Source of the DNA: CAYRYU01 sp964428355
GTDB taxonomy: Bacteria; Muiribacteriota; Ozemobacteria; Ozemobacterales; Ozemobacteraceae
Assembly: GCA_964428355.1 (NCBI GenBank)
Contig: CAYRYU010000011.1
Location: 47,851-111,850 of the forward strand
DNA length: 64,000 nucleotides
Direction: 5' to 3'
The notes below the pieces were generated by a model. The model worked only from the letters and a program-made list of their open reading frames with translations, did not search any database and was not told the DNA's origin. A program made the position numbers and the translations under genes. Positions 26,245 to 35,106 of this stretch are shown piece by piece; position 1 is the stretch's first letter, and each line of letters begins with the position of its first letter.

Positions 26245-26265
26245 TACCGCATTTCTGGAGCACCC

Positions 26266-28434
26266 ATGACCAGAACCAACAGGGGCTTCATCTTTCCACT
26301 TGTAGTCGGGGTGGTCGTCATCCTTTCCATCTTCTTCCTTACTATGAGCAACCTGACCCAGGGCCAGATGAAAGGCACCTCCTTCTATCTCCTCTCGACC
26401 CGGACCCTCGACATTGCCGAGTGGGGTTCCCGATGGGGAATGATGTTGGTGGAGAAGCAGGCCGAAGAAGACCCTTTCGAACCCAGCGATTTCCTGCAAG
26501 AGGGTGATGTGCCTTTCTTCCGAAGCATTCTCGAGAACAAGGTTGGAAAGACGAGGTGGGAAATCGCGTTCAAGGACCCTCTATCGGATTTCGATCAGGG
26601 TTACCCCGAGTTTTCGAAATTCTTCTCGGATGTGTCGGAAGCGTTTTCCGGGGATGCCGGGCTGGAGGTTTCGCTCCAGGTGACGGATTTGCAGGCCATC
26701 CCCGGCGGATTCCCCAAAGAGCGGGAGGGAAAGATCAGGATTGTCTCGAAAGCCCACATAGGGAATCATTTCCGGACCGTAACCCTCACGAAGGGAGTCC
26801 GTTTTTTCCTGATGGTCCATCCGATCCTCTCCAAGTTTACCTTTTTCGTGAAGCAATCGCCGGGTGACAGGCACCTGAACGTGCTTCGGAAAAGAACCGC
26901 GGAGAAAGGCTATCTTGATGGTATGCCCCTGACCCTTGAAAACCAGGGAGCAACATTGGGGGCTGAAAACGGTGGGGAATTCCCGGTAATCAAGAGCGGG
27001 GTTCTGGATTTCTCCGTTTTGCCCCAGAGTTTCCCTGACATTGCAAGGAAATCCGGATGGATCTATATGGGCGGGCCGAACTGGACTCTAAACCTGTGCG
27101 GCTCCGAAAGCGGGACTTCAGGACCGGACGCATTCAGGTTCGATGATCGGGTGTTCCTCAGGTTCGCCTTCTACGGGCACAACGATGTGTCGCAAACCGA
27201 CCAGGCATCGACAACGAGAATAACATCGCTGGTCAGTGAATTCGACGGTTACAAGGAGGACTACCTCACCCTGAAAGGGACAAAAGTGGAACCGGCCCCC
27301 CCCAACCAATGTTTCAAGATCAGGGGGTTGTTGTCCACCCCTTCCCCAAGCAGCATATTAAGACCATTCGGGGATGGGCATCGGCTTTCTCCAACCCTCA
27401 TTTTCGGATCAGTCTGGCGGAAGTATCTCCTGATGAAGAGAATCCTCTGGGATTTGATGGGGACCCCGAAGAAACTGGGGGATTTCCCACTTTTCCGGGA
27501 CGAAGCAGCGTTTCTGAGAACCTTCAACCATCCCCACGGGTGGCCCGACTCCCCCCCCAATCCCTTGAGATCATACGCCCAGGATATCTACCTGTACAAA
27601 ACCATGATGGGTGTCACGGGAAACCCCGGGGATTTCCATCTGAAGTGGCGCAAGATTGGCGGGGGAGAAGTGGTCGAACCATATCTCTCTTCCCTTGATT
27701 TTCTTTTCGCCACCGGAACGAAGGAAATAGGGGCCTTGCCGAAGGTTTCCCCGGGCCAGGGGTTCGCAATACCGTTTCCGCCCCAATGTTCCGGGACGGA
27801 CCAGATCGACTTCCTTCGACTCACCCCGCGTTCCTCCTCGTACGATATCTTGCAGGCTTCGGGCGTTGAACTGATTCCACCGGGGGAAACGAGCCCTTTC
27901 TTTTCTGGCGATCTGGGCGGAATTGCGGGAATCCCGGAACTCAAGCGCAAAATCATCCGCGAGTACGAGACCCCGGTGCAGTTTCTCAAGATGACACTCA
28001 ACCCCCAGACCCGGAAAATCATCGTTCCCGGGATCGCCTTCGTCAGGAAAGGTGACCTTTCCCTTCCCGGAATCGAGGATGTGGCCAGGGGAGGAATCAT
28101 CATCGTCAACGGAAACATCCGGATCTCCGGGCCAATCAAGGCGACGGGGGATCCACTGACCCTTGTCGCGAAGGGCAACATCACGATGGAGGCCGGAGCG
28201 ACCCTGGTCCAGGCTCACCTGATCTGTCTGAACGGGGTCTTTTCCGCCGAGGGCCAGATCAAGATGACTGGCGGACTTGCGGCAAAGGAAGTCGTAATCT
28301 CCCAAAGATCGAAAGAGGCGGAAAAAGTCATCTCCTTCGAACCAAGGCACGACCCGTTCAACAACACCGGGATCGACCTGTACGGGTTCGGATTGTCCGC
28401 CAGCGAAACGATCAAGATCGAGTCGGGCGAGTGA
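26266..28434 (+). CDS. Large GspK-like exported protein (cassette 1)
   Basis: The 722-aa protein starts MTRTNRG followed by a pilin-like hydrophobic helix (FIFPLVVGVVVILSIFFL). Like type II secretion GspK it has no Glu at position 5 after the Gly. The long soluble part ends in a beta-rich segment with IIIVNGNIRISG and TLVAKGNITMEAG, suggestive of a beta-helix. Three further proteins with the same plan lie at 35107, 42138 and 58138. Each is beside small prepilins, so it is probably the tip or large pseudopilin of a pilus-like assembly. A GGAG sits six bases upstream of the ATG, and the GTGA overlap couples it to the next prepilin. Confidence 0.65.
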   Translation: MTRTNRGFIFPLVVGVVVILSIFFLTMSNLTQGQMKGTSFYLLSTRTLDIAEWGSRWGMMLVEKQAEEDPFEPSDFLQEGDVPFFRSILENKVGKTRWEIAFKDPLSDFDQGYPEFSKFFSDVSEAFSGDAGLEVSLQVTDLQAIPGGFPKEREGKIRIVSKAHIGNHFRTVTLTKGVRFFLMVHPILSKFTFFVKQSPGDRHLNVLRKRTAEKGYLDGMPLTLENQGATLGAENGGEFPVIKSGVLDFSVLPQSFPDIARKSGWIYMGGPNWTLNLCGSESGTSGPDAFRFDDRVFLRFAFYGHNDVSQTDQASTTRITSLVSEFDGYKEDYLTLKGTKVEPAPPNQCFKIRGLLSTPSPSSILRPFGDGHRLSPTLIFGSVWRKYLLMKRILWDLMGTPKKLGDFPLFRDEAAFLRTFNHPHGWPDSPPNPLRSYAQDIYLYKTMMGVTGNPGDFHLKWRKIGGGEVVEPYLSSLDFLFATGTKEIGALPKVSPGQGFAIPFPPQCSGTDQIDFLRLTPRSSSYDILQASGVELIPPGETSPFFSGDLGGIAGIPELKRKIIREYETPVQFLKMTLNPQTRKIIVPGIAFVRKGDLSLPGIEDVARGGIIIVNGNIRISGPIKATGDPLTLVAKGNITMEAGATLVQAHLICLNGVFSAEGQIKMTGGLAAKEVVISQRSKEAEKVISFEPRHDPFNNTGIDLYGFGLSASETIKIESGE

Positions 28435-28847
28435 AGAAGATGCAGGTTGGAAGCTCTTCCAAAAAGGCACGGCGCGGGGTCACACTTGCGGAACTTCTTT
28501 CCGTTCTCGGAATCTGCGCGGTTCTCACCGGAGTCTATCTCGGTTTCTTCCGGGAGAGGCTCCGCTCGGGAAGGAACGAGATCGAGATGACGGGGGACGA
28601 AATCACCCTTGCAAACCTCCTGAGCACGATGCATTTGGACATGCAGATGGCGGCGGGCGCGCGGGAAATCGCCTCCGGATGCGAGCTGACGGTCTTTCTG
28701 GATGGAAGGGCGGAGAAGATCTCCTACGTCCAGGACGGAACGGTCGTGGAGCGCCGGCAGGGAGACAAGAGACACAAGTTCACCTTTTCCCGCCCGAAAG
28801 GCAGGGATGGAAGTTTCATCTTCCGTTTCAGGGAGGAGACCAAATGA
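28431..28847 (+). CDS. Prepilin-like protein
   Basis: The 138-aa protein has a prepilin leader ending RRG, followed by VTLAELLSVLGICAVLTGVYL. Glu5 and the hydrophobic helix needed for prepilin peptidase processing are present. A GTG start overlaps the previous stop (GTGA); an ATG at 28440 is an alternative. The soluble domain is short and basic. It is coupled at its 3' end to the OmpA-like gene by an ATGA overlap. Confidence 0.75.
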   Translation: MKKMQVGSSSKKARRGVTLAELLSVLGICAVLTGVYLGFFRERLRSGRNEIEMTGDEITLANLLSTMHLDMQMAAGAREIASGCELTVFLDGRAEKISYVQDGTVVERRQGDKRHKFTFSRPKGRDGSFIFRFREETK

Positions 28848-29638
28848 GCGCGAATGGAACCTCATCGACATTTCCCCGGCCCTGGTTCTTCATGTTTCTT
28901 GCCGTTCTGGAGCTTCTTTCGGCCGTCGGAAATGCGGGTGGCGGGAATGATTTCTCCCTATCAATCGGTTTCGAGGGTTCCGAGAGGCGTTACATGTTCC
29001 ACATTCCCTCACGCTCCCTTTCCCTCAACGCGGATTTTGCCACCCCCACGATCGACCCCGGCGACGAGATCCCGGTTTCCGTTTCCCCCCCGGTCGTCCC
29101 CTCGCCCCCCCAAGCTGTCCAGCCGGCCGAACCGACCGAGATGAGACCTATCACCGAAGCCGAAATGAAGGGCCTCCGGGTTTCCGACGGCCTGCGTTCG
29201 GGAGATGAGGGAATCATCGCCAGCGGAGTGGGGGCGGAGCAGGAAGGGCCGGGGGCAATGATAGAAAAAGTTGCGGAGATCTCGGTGAAGCTGGCCAAGG
29301 ACGGAAAGATCGATCTCCCCGAGATCAACTTTCCCGAAGACAGCGCCGAGTTGCCCGAGGGGGCCGCGGCGACCCTCGAGGTCCTGCTCGGGGTCCTGAA
29401 AACGAATCCGAAGCTCAAGATCCGTATCGAAGGCCATACCGACTCGTCAGGTGATCCCGCACGCAGTCAACCACTCTCCGAGGAACGTGCCTCCGCAGTA
29501 AAAGCCTGGCTTGTCCTTCACGGGGCGGTCGAGATCCAGATCCGGGCAGTTGGGTTTGGGGAATCACAGCCGAAAGGTGACAACGCCACCATCGAAGGCC
29601 GCGCACTCAACCGTCGGGTGACGATCGTAGTTGAATGA
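28844..29638 (+). CDS. OmpA-family peptidoglycan-binding protein
   Basis: The 264-aa protein has an N-terminal hydrophobic signal (PWFFMFLAVLELLSAVG), a Pro-rich region, and a motif GLRVSDGLRSGDEGIIASGV related to motifs in the wall-hydrolase-like proteins. The C-terminal OmpA domain (about 155-264) carries INFPEDSAELPEG, IRIEGHTDSSGDP and ALNRRVTIVVE. OmpA domains bind diaminopimelate in peptidoglycan, so this protein could anchor the pilus-like assembly to the wall. The start is set by an ATGA overlap with the prepilin gene and a GGGAGGAG ribosome site. The 3' end overlaps the next prepilin by ATGA. Confidence 0.85.
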   Translation: MSANGTSSTFPRPWFFMFLAVLELLSAVGNAGGGNDFSLSIGFEGSERRYMFHIPSRSLSLNADFATPTIDPGDEIPVSVSPPVVPSPPQAVQPAEPTEMRPITEAEMKGLRVSDGLRSGDEGIIASGVGAEQEGPGAMIEKVAEISVKLAKDGKIDLPEINFPEDSAELPEGAAATLEVLLGVLKTNPKLKIRIEGHTDSSGDPARSQPLSEERASAVKAWLVLHGAVEIQIRAVGFGESQPKGDNATIEGRALNRRVTIVVE

Positions 29639-30084
29639 TGTCCAGGAAAAGGAAAACGGGCCATGGGTTCTCGCTTGTCGAGGTTGCGATAGCCCTCTGC
29701 GTGATCGCCATCTTCCTCCTCCCCTATCTAAACCAATCGATCTCGATCCGTCGGCAGTCAATCGCGGCACATGAAACCGTTGTTGCCAACTCGCTCCTCT
29801 TTGCCTGTCTGGAAACCGTGAAGGGACTTCCCTTCGAGGCGGTTCCCGGGAACGACCCGATTCCCGCCCCTTTTCAGACACTCTTCCAAGAGGTCCGAAA
29901 GAGTTTCTCCAACCGACAGATCGGAAGCACGATCTATCTGACCGAAATCCAGGCCACCCCCGCAAAAGACCCGGACATGAAGATCATCTCACTCGAAACG
30001 CGTTACATGTTGCCCGGAACCTCACGAGACAAAATGGAACGAACCCTCAAACTGACCAGTTTCATTTTCCGGAAGCGACCATGA
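29635..30084 (+). CDS. Prepilin-like protein
   Basis: The 149-aa protein has a typical class III leader (MMSRKRKTGHG) and a processed N-terminus FSLVEVAIALCVIAIFLLP with Glu5. The rest is a short globular pseudopilin domain. ATGA overlaps with the OmpA-like gene upstream and with the following prepilin gene show one operon. Confidence 0.85.
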   Translation: MMSRKRKTGHGFSLVEVAIALCVIAIFLLPYLNQSISIRRQSIAAHETVVANSLLFACLETVKGLPFEAVPGNDPIPAPFQTLFQEVRKSFSNRQIGSTIYLTEIQATPAKDPDMKIISLETRYMLPGTSRDKMERTLKLTSFIFRKRP

Positions 30085-30614
30085 TCCAGATTCCATTCGT
30101 TCGTCGGGGCCTTTCCCTTCCCGAGGTCCTGCTCTATTCCCTGATCGGCCTTTTCTTCCTTTCCCTTTTCATTTCCCTGTTGAGACAAACCGGAACGTTG
30201 CACAAATTCCTCACATCCAGCAACATCTCCGAAACGACGTATGTTCTGCTGAAGGAATCCCTGGCCCGGGACATGACGGGCTGCCAGACGGCTTCGGTAA
30301 CGGGCCAGGTTCTTTCTTTGACTTCCACCGATGGGAAGCCGATCGAATACGAGTTCCGGGTGGCGGGGAAGTGCGTCATCAGGCGAGAAAACCGGCTCGA
30401 ACACTCGTTCCCCCTTCCGGAGGATACGGCCGGCGTCTCAATTTCAATTGAAAGCAGGATGGAAATCCCCTCCGCCCCCCCCGTCCGCAGTTTCGTGATG
30501 AGTTTTCGGTCCGGGCCCCCGACAAATCGGGAGTATGAGGAGCCGATTCCCCTCAAACCTTCGACCGCGTCCAGTTCAGCTGGCGGAACTGGTTTCTTTC
30601 CGACCGGTGAGTGA
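30081..30614 (+). CDS. Prepilin-like protein
   Basis: The 177-aa protein has the leader MIQIPFVRRG followed by LSLPEVLLYSLIGLFFLSLFI, with Glu5 present; Pro4 is unusual. The globular part contains ISETTYVLLKESLARDM, resembling PulJ/GspJ-type minor pseudopilins. It is coupled by ATGA to the preceding prepilin. A 76-bp gap without a clear promoter separates it from the 3D-domain gene. Confidence 0.8.
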   Translation: MIQIPFVRRGLSLPEVLLYSLIGLFFLSLFISLLRQTGTLHKFLTSSNISETTYVLLKESLARDMTGCQTASVTGQVLSLTSTDGKPIEYEFRVAGKCVIRRENRLEHSFPLPEDTAGVSISIESRMEIPSAPPVRSFVMSFRSGPPTNREYEEPIPLKPSTASSSAGGTGFFPTGE

Positions 30615-30690
30615 GAGAACATTCCGGTCACGTTTCCCGACACACGCACGTTTCAGTTTCAAGATCGTTTCGAAAGACAGGAGAACCCAC

Positions 30691-31851
30691 ATGAGCAGGC
30701 AGGCCAGATCAGACCGGGCGACCCGCTTTTTCGCTCCCGTTCTCATGATCGTCGCCATCCTGAGTTTCGGGGTCATGGCGCAGGACTCGGAAGAAGTCTC
30801 CCCTTCCACCGATGAAACCGCGATGCCGGCTGAAAGCCAGACCGGCACGGAAACTGGAACGTCAACCGAGGCGTCCCCGGGGGGACCTCCCCCTGAGGAA
30901 ACATTCCCAACCGAAAGCGCCCCGATTCCCAATCTCGACGGGGAAAGCGTTGGGGACGGTCTCCTTCCCGAGGGGGTTGCCTCCGAGGGCCAGGAGGTCG
31001 CGAGCGGAGTCGAGATGGTCCCCGACCCGGGCCGGGACGACGGGCTTGTGTGCATGATGCCGGCGACTGCAGCGGAGAGGATCATATCTCTTGGAAAAGA
31101 CTGGGACAGACTCATGAAAAAGCTCGATCTCGATTCCGTCCTCGAGTTGCACAAGGAAGCCGACAAGGTCAGGGTTTCGGTTGGGGTTCCGGAATTCGAC
31201 GCCGAAGCCTCGATCGAATTTGTTCGCCAGCTCGTCGAAAACTACGAAACGGCGAAGGAACAGAACGATTCCGCAGCCATGGAAAGCGCCCTGAACGACA
31301 TCATCAACGCGAGAGGAGGGGAAAGCGGTCTGGACCCGGATCTCCTGGCCAAAATGAGGAAGGAGGTCCAGGGCTGCAAGGAAAGGTACCCCCCTGGGGA
31401 TTCCTCCCCGACCGCTACCACACCCAACGGCGAAAATTACCCGCCCACCGAAGCCTCCACGAATGCCGGGGCCCCGACCGGGAAAACGCCTCCGGGTGCC
31501 GGCGATCCCCGCGAGGTTCAGGCCACAGGATATTTCCCACCTCCCCCCGAAGGATATGCCAGCGAGGAGGAAGCCCAGATGGAAGGGGGAGCCAACGACC
31601 GGAATGGAAATCCCCTTCGAACGCTCCAGGACTACGACCCCGATGACCCGGATGATTACGTGAGCTGCGCCACGGACCCAAGGGAGTTCCCGACAGGCAC
31701 CTTTTTCACGCTGGACCAGTTCCCGGGTGTCAGATTCCTGGCCTGTGACGTGGGTGACATGATAAAGGGAGACCATATCGACATCTGCTGCAAGACCGAA
31801 GCGGACTGTTACAAGCTCCCCTCCACGGTCACTTTGCGAACCATCGAATGA
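30691..31851 (+). CDS. Secreted protein: shared N-terminal domain plus 3D (double-psi barrel) wall-hydrolase domain
   Basis: The 386-aa protein has a signal peptide, a low-complexity Ser/Thr/Glu linker and a conserved module (about residues 85-235). That module includes VGDGLLPEG, PDPGRDDGLVC, ATAAERIISLGKDWD and HKEADKVRVSVGVPEFDAEA. The same module recurs in the genes at 32885 and 47956. A second Pro-rich linker leads to a C-terminal 3D domain with the diagnostic DVGDMIKGDHID. 3D domains occur in lytic transglycosylase-like and Stl-type wall enzymes. The catalytic Asp residues are visible; four Cys nearby may form disulfides. GGAGAACC sits just before the ATG. A propeller-like gene follows 28 bp later. 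Confidence 0.75.
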   Translation: MSRQARSDRATRFFAPVLMIVAILSFGVMAQDSEEVSPSTDETAMPAESQTGTETGTSTEASPGGPPPEETFPTESAPIPNLDGESVGDGLLPEGVASEGQEVASGVEMVPDPGRDDGLVCMMPATAAERIISLGKDWDRLMKKLDLDSVLELHKEADKVRVSVGVPEFDAEASIEFVRQLVENYETAKEQNDSAAMESALNDIINARGGESGLDPDLLAKMRKEVQGCKERYPPGDSSPTATTPNGENYPPTEASTNAGAPTGKTPPGAGDPREVQATGYFPPPPEGYASEEEAQMEGGANDRNGNPLRTLQDYDPDDPDDYVSCATDPREFPTGTFFTLDQFPGVRFLACDVGDMIKGDHIDICCKTEADCYKLPSTVTLRTIE

Positions 31852-31879
31852 CCCTCTTCCGAATCGAAAGGAAACGAAC

Positions 31880-32860
31880 ATGAAAAGCATGAAATCGAGA
31901 CTCCCGATGGCAATCATTCTTGGAACGGCCTGGTTTCTTGCCGTCGCCTTTCCAACCGGCTCCCTGGCCGCCTCTGACGGAACGATCGCGCTGAAGAAGC
32001 TGTTGTCCTGGAATCTATCCGCCACGGATTCCATTGCACTGGAAATTGGGGGGGAAAAGGTCCGGTTCTTTCCCCAGAGTTTCGCGATCGAGGGGAACCG
32101 CCTGATTTTCCTGAACCGCCACGATCCCTCCATGGTTTCCTATTCCCTCGAAACCCTCGCCCCCGAAAGGCTCCTGAGACTGAAGCACGAGAAGGACAAG
32201 AAGTTCAGCGCATCCTTTTTCATCGATCTTGCACTGACGCCCGAGGGCCTCTTCGGCCTGGAGCAGTCAACCGGCACCTTGCGCCGGATCGGTGAAGACG
32301 GTGCAATCACCGATGTCTTCCGCGCGACGAAAACTATCGGGGCGATCATCGTCCGGACATGGAGAATCGGGGAAAACCGTTTTGCCTTCCTGGACAAGGG
32401 AAAGAAGAGGCTGCTTCTACGTGATATCTCCGACAGGAACCTCAACAAGAATCCCGATAGAAACGGCCGGGCAATCGATATTGGAAAGGCTCTTCCCGCA
32501 TGCAACACGCATGGATTCACGGGGCTGGTGAAAAAATCCGATGGTTCCTGGGAGGTATTCTTCCAGTCATTAACGGAGCAACGCCGCGTCGCGATCGCGA
32601 ACTGGAGTGCGGCGAGCGTGTTTCCCCTCGACTGCGACGACAGCGGTTTCTATTTCTACCTGGATGACGACAAGCGGCCCCGGGTCGTCCGGATCACGGA
32701 AAAAGCAGGCCAATTCTCGTGCAGGGCTTATTCCTCCCCACGCATGTCCTTTTCCGGCCGAGTCACCCGGCTCGCCCGGATCGGAGGCGAAGACAGATTG
32801 TTGGTTCTTTTGTACAAGGACAAGGAACTTTCTCTTCAGGAAGCGCTGTTGAAAGACTGA
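31880..32860 (+). CDS. Secreted beta-propeller-like protein (partner of the 3D protein)
   Basis: The 326-aa protein has a signal peptide (MAIILGTAWFLAVAFP) and about six repeated beta-strand blocks of WD/NHL-like character, such as SFAIEGNRLIFLNRHD, ALTPEGLFGLEQSTG and WRIGENRFAFLDKG. I recognise no enzyme motif. It lies 28 bp after the 3D-domain gene and 24 bp before the next hydrolase-type gene. The same order (shared-domain hydrolase, then propeller) is repeated twice more in the window, so it probably binds its hydrolase partner or a common wall target. Confidence 0.6.
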   Translation: MKSMKSRLPMAIILGTAWFLAVAFPTGSLAASDGTIALKKLLSWNLSATDSIALEIGGEKVRFFPQSFAIEGNRLIFLNRHDPSMVSYSLETLAPERLLRLKHEKDKKFSASFFIDLALTPEGLFGLEQSTGTLRRIGEDGAITDVFRATKTIGAIIVRTWRIGENRFAFLDKGKKRLLLRDISDRNLNKNPDRNGRAIDIGKALPACNTHGFTGLVKKSDGSWEVFFQSLTEQRRVAIANWSAASVFPLDCDDSGFYFYLDDDKRPRVVRITEKAGQFSCRAYSSPRMSFSGRVTRLARIGGEDRLLVLLYKDKELSLQEALLKD

Positions 32861-32884
32861 ATTCACTTGAACAGGAGATAAGGG

Positions 32885-33964
32885 ATGAAAGCGCGGAAAA
32901 TTGGGACGTTGACAATCCCACCGTGGTTCCTCGCAACTTTTTTCCTGATCGCGCTCGCGATCTGTGTGACCGGAGAGGAACCTTCGGACACCTCCACCGG
33001 CAACGCCCCCGCTGTGGGAATGGGCCCGACCGGCCAGGCCGGCGAGGGGGAAACCCTGACGCCGCTCGATCCTTCCACCTATTCCGATGACGGGGTTGGG
33101 GACGGACTTCTTCCTGTTGATTCCGTCTCGTCGGCAACGTTGGTGGCCAGCGGGACGGATCTCGTCCCCGACCCCGGCCGTGATGACGGACTGGTCTGCC
33201 TGATGCCAGCCACGGCAGCGGAGAAGATCATATCCCTTGGAAAGGACTGGGATAAGCTGATTAAGAAGCTCGATCTCGATGCCATTCTCGAGTTGCACAA
33301 GGAGGCCGACAAAGTCAGGGTTTCCGTCGGAGTACCTGAATTCGACGCCGAGGCCGTGATCGAGTATCTCAGGCAACTCCTCGACAACTACGAGGTTGCC
33401 AAGACGGGCTCGGACTCGGCCGCGCTCGAGGCCGCACTGGATGACATCATCAACGCCAGGGGCGGGGAGAGCGGACTTGCCCCTGAGGTCCTCGCGAAGT
33501 TCCGCAAGGAAGTAGAGGACTTCAAGGCAAGATATCCTCCCGGGAAGGCCCAGGAGATAGTGAATGCCGCGAGCGACCTGGTCGAAAGATATTCCGAAAG
33601 CGGCTCCTTTCCCTACGCAGACGGCACCGATGGGGGCCGGCTGGGCTGCGCCAACGTTGTCACGACCGCCCTCCAAAATGCAGGAGTAGATATCGATATC
33701 GATCTCAGCGTTCAGAGTACCAGAGACAAGTTGAACGGCCTCGGCTGGAAGGAGTTCCAGCCGCCTCCTTTCAAGAAGGGTGATGTCGTGGTCTGGGGCG
33801 TCCGGGAGGGCCGTAACGACCAACACATCGGGATCATCATGGAGGACAACGACGGGTCGGCGGCCTATTGCATGAGTAACTCGACCTACGAGCTGAGACC
33901 GACGTATCACGAAACCGATTACATGAGCGACTACTATGTCGTCTGCGTCCTGCGCGAATCCTGA
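32885..33964 (+). CDS. Secreted protein: shared N-terminal domain plus NlpC/P60-like amidase domain
   Basis: The 359-aa protein has a signal peptide and the shared module (about residues 70-221). The module is nearly identical to that at 30691, including VGDGLLPVD, PDPGRDDGLVCLMPATAAE and the VRVSVGVPEFDAEA block. The C-terminal domain (222-359) resembles NlpC/P60 or CHAP peptidases: the catalytic Cys255 lies in GCANVVTTALQ, a KKGDVVVWG turn follows, and His314 lies in DQHIGIIME. Such enzymes cut peptide bonds in peptidoglycan. The ATG follows AGGAGATAAGGG. A propeller-like gene starts 16 bp later. Confidence 0.78.
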   Translation: MKARKIGTLTIPPWFLATFFLIALAICVTGEEPSDTSTGNAPAVGMGPTGQAGEGETLTPLDPSTYSDDGVGDGLLPVDSVSSATLVASGTDLVPDPGRDDGLVCLMPATAAEKIISLGKDWDKLIKKLDLDAILELHKEADKVRVSVGVPEFDAEAVIEYLRQLLDNYEVAKTGSDSAALEAALDDIINARGGESGLAPEVLAKFRKEVEDFKARYPPGKAQEIVNAASDLVERYSESGSFPYADGTDGGRLGCANVVTTALQNAGVDIDIDLSVQSTRDKLNGLGWKEFQPPPFKKGDVVVWGVREGRNDQHIGIIMEDNDGSAAYCMSNSTYELRPTYHETDYMSDYYVVCVLRES

Positions 33965-33980
33965 TTATCGGAGGAGAAAG

Positions 33981-34961
33981 ATGGGTAAGTCCCGTGGAGC
34001 TTTTTTCATGGTCATGTTCTGTCTTTCATGCGCCGTCCTTTCGGCGGAAGTGTCCGTCCCTTACGGTGAAGGGGCCGGAAAGGTAGGGTTCTACAACGAC
34101 AAGAACCACCCCAAGTCCCAACAGTTCCCCCCGCTGGGGCCTCTTTCCTTCCGTTTTTCCGGAGGGGAATTCTGGATCGCCGACAGCCTGGGGGGAAAGC
34201 TCATCCGTATGGACGGGAAGGGGAAAATTCTATCCGAGACCCCGGTGGCCCTGGAAAAGGGCGAGAAGCTAAAAATCGAGGATTTCGCGATCTCAGTAGA
34301 CGAGTCTGGGAAACCGAGGTCGTTCTTCGCGCTGAACTCCATGAAGGACGAGGTGATCGAGATCTCCCCCGCAGGAAAGGTCCTCCAACGGTTCGGAAAA
34401 CGTGGAAAGGAACAGGGTTCCTTCATCCAGGTCAACCGGATCGAGATCGGCCCTTCGGGAAAGGTCTACGTGAGCGACGTCGGCCGCAGGATGATCCTGG
34501 TTTTCTCGGCGAAGGGGGAGTTCATCTGGGAAAAAACCTGGGAGAGGAGCGGGTTTGCCATTGACGGTAGGGACAACCTGTGTTTCCTGAGCTGGAACCG
34601 GAAAAAGAAGCACCAGAGCCTGGTTCGGATGAACCACAAAAGGGAAGCGAGAGCTTTCGTGGGTCTATCAATCCTTCCCGAACATATGAATGCCCGCCTC
34701 TGGTGGATCGACCAGAACGGAAATGCCCTCATCACGTTCACGGCTAAGAAGCCCGGAAAGCCCGAGTTCATGATGGTCCTCGTCGATCCCGCGGGAAAGA
34801 TCCTTCACAAGAGGGGTTTCGCCCCTCCGTTCGCCATGACGCGGTTCCTCGAGCCGACGGGCGACGGGAAATCCGCATGGCTGGCAGCCGCGGATTTTTC
34901 GAAGGCTCCCGAGGGGACTTTCCGGATCGGCCGTCTCGACCTCGAGGGAAAGGGGAACTAG
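33981..34961 (+). CDS. Secreted NHL/beta-propeller protein (partner of the NlpC-like protein)
   Basis: The 326-aa protein has a signal peptide (MVMFCLSCAVLSA) and NHL-like repeats. Examples are GEFWIADSLGGKLIRMDGKGK, VIEISPAGKVLQRFG, IEIGPSGKVYVSDVGRRMI and LVDPAGKILHK. NHL propellers bind proteins, peptides or glycans. GGAGGAGAAAG directly precedes the ATG, which is preferred to the upstream start that overlaps the NlpC-like gene. The next gene begins soon after its TAG stop and has a start-codon anomaly. Confidence 0.7.
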   Translation: MGKSRGAFFMVMFCLSCAVLSAEVSVPYGEGAGKVGFYNDKNHPKSQQFPPLGPLSFRFSGGEFWIADSLGGKLIRMDGKGKILSETPVALEKGEKLKIEDFAISVDESGKPRSFFALNSMKDEVIEISPAGKVLQRFGKRGKEQGSFIQVNRIEIGPSGKVYVSDVGRRMILVFSAKGEFIWEKTWERSGFAIDGRDNLCFLSWNRKKKHQSLVRMNHKREARAFVGLSILPEHMNARLWWIDQNGNALITFTAKKPGKPEFMMVLVDPAGKILHKRGFAPPFAMTRFLEPTGDGKSAWLAAADFSKAPEGTFRIGRLDLEGKGN

Positions 34962-35106
34962 AACGAACGCGGCCTCTTCGACAACCATTCTTTTCAGGGC
35001 CGATCTCTCCCCGCGACACCCACCCGGGCGGGGAGGCTATCTTCTTCTGGTCGCTTCGGGCTTCATACTCATTCTGGGAATCCTCTCGGTCTATTCAATC
35101 TTCCGG

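Noticed and set aside
26863..26875. GGTGACAGGCACC core as a fifth copy of the 70-bp element
   Set aside because: Only one end is present, inside the GspK-like gene, with no ACCTGTCCCT partner at the expected distance.
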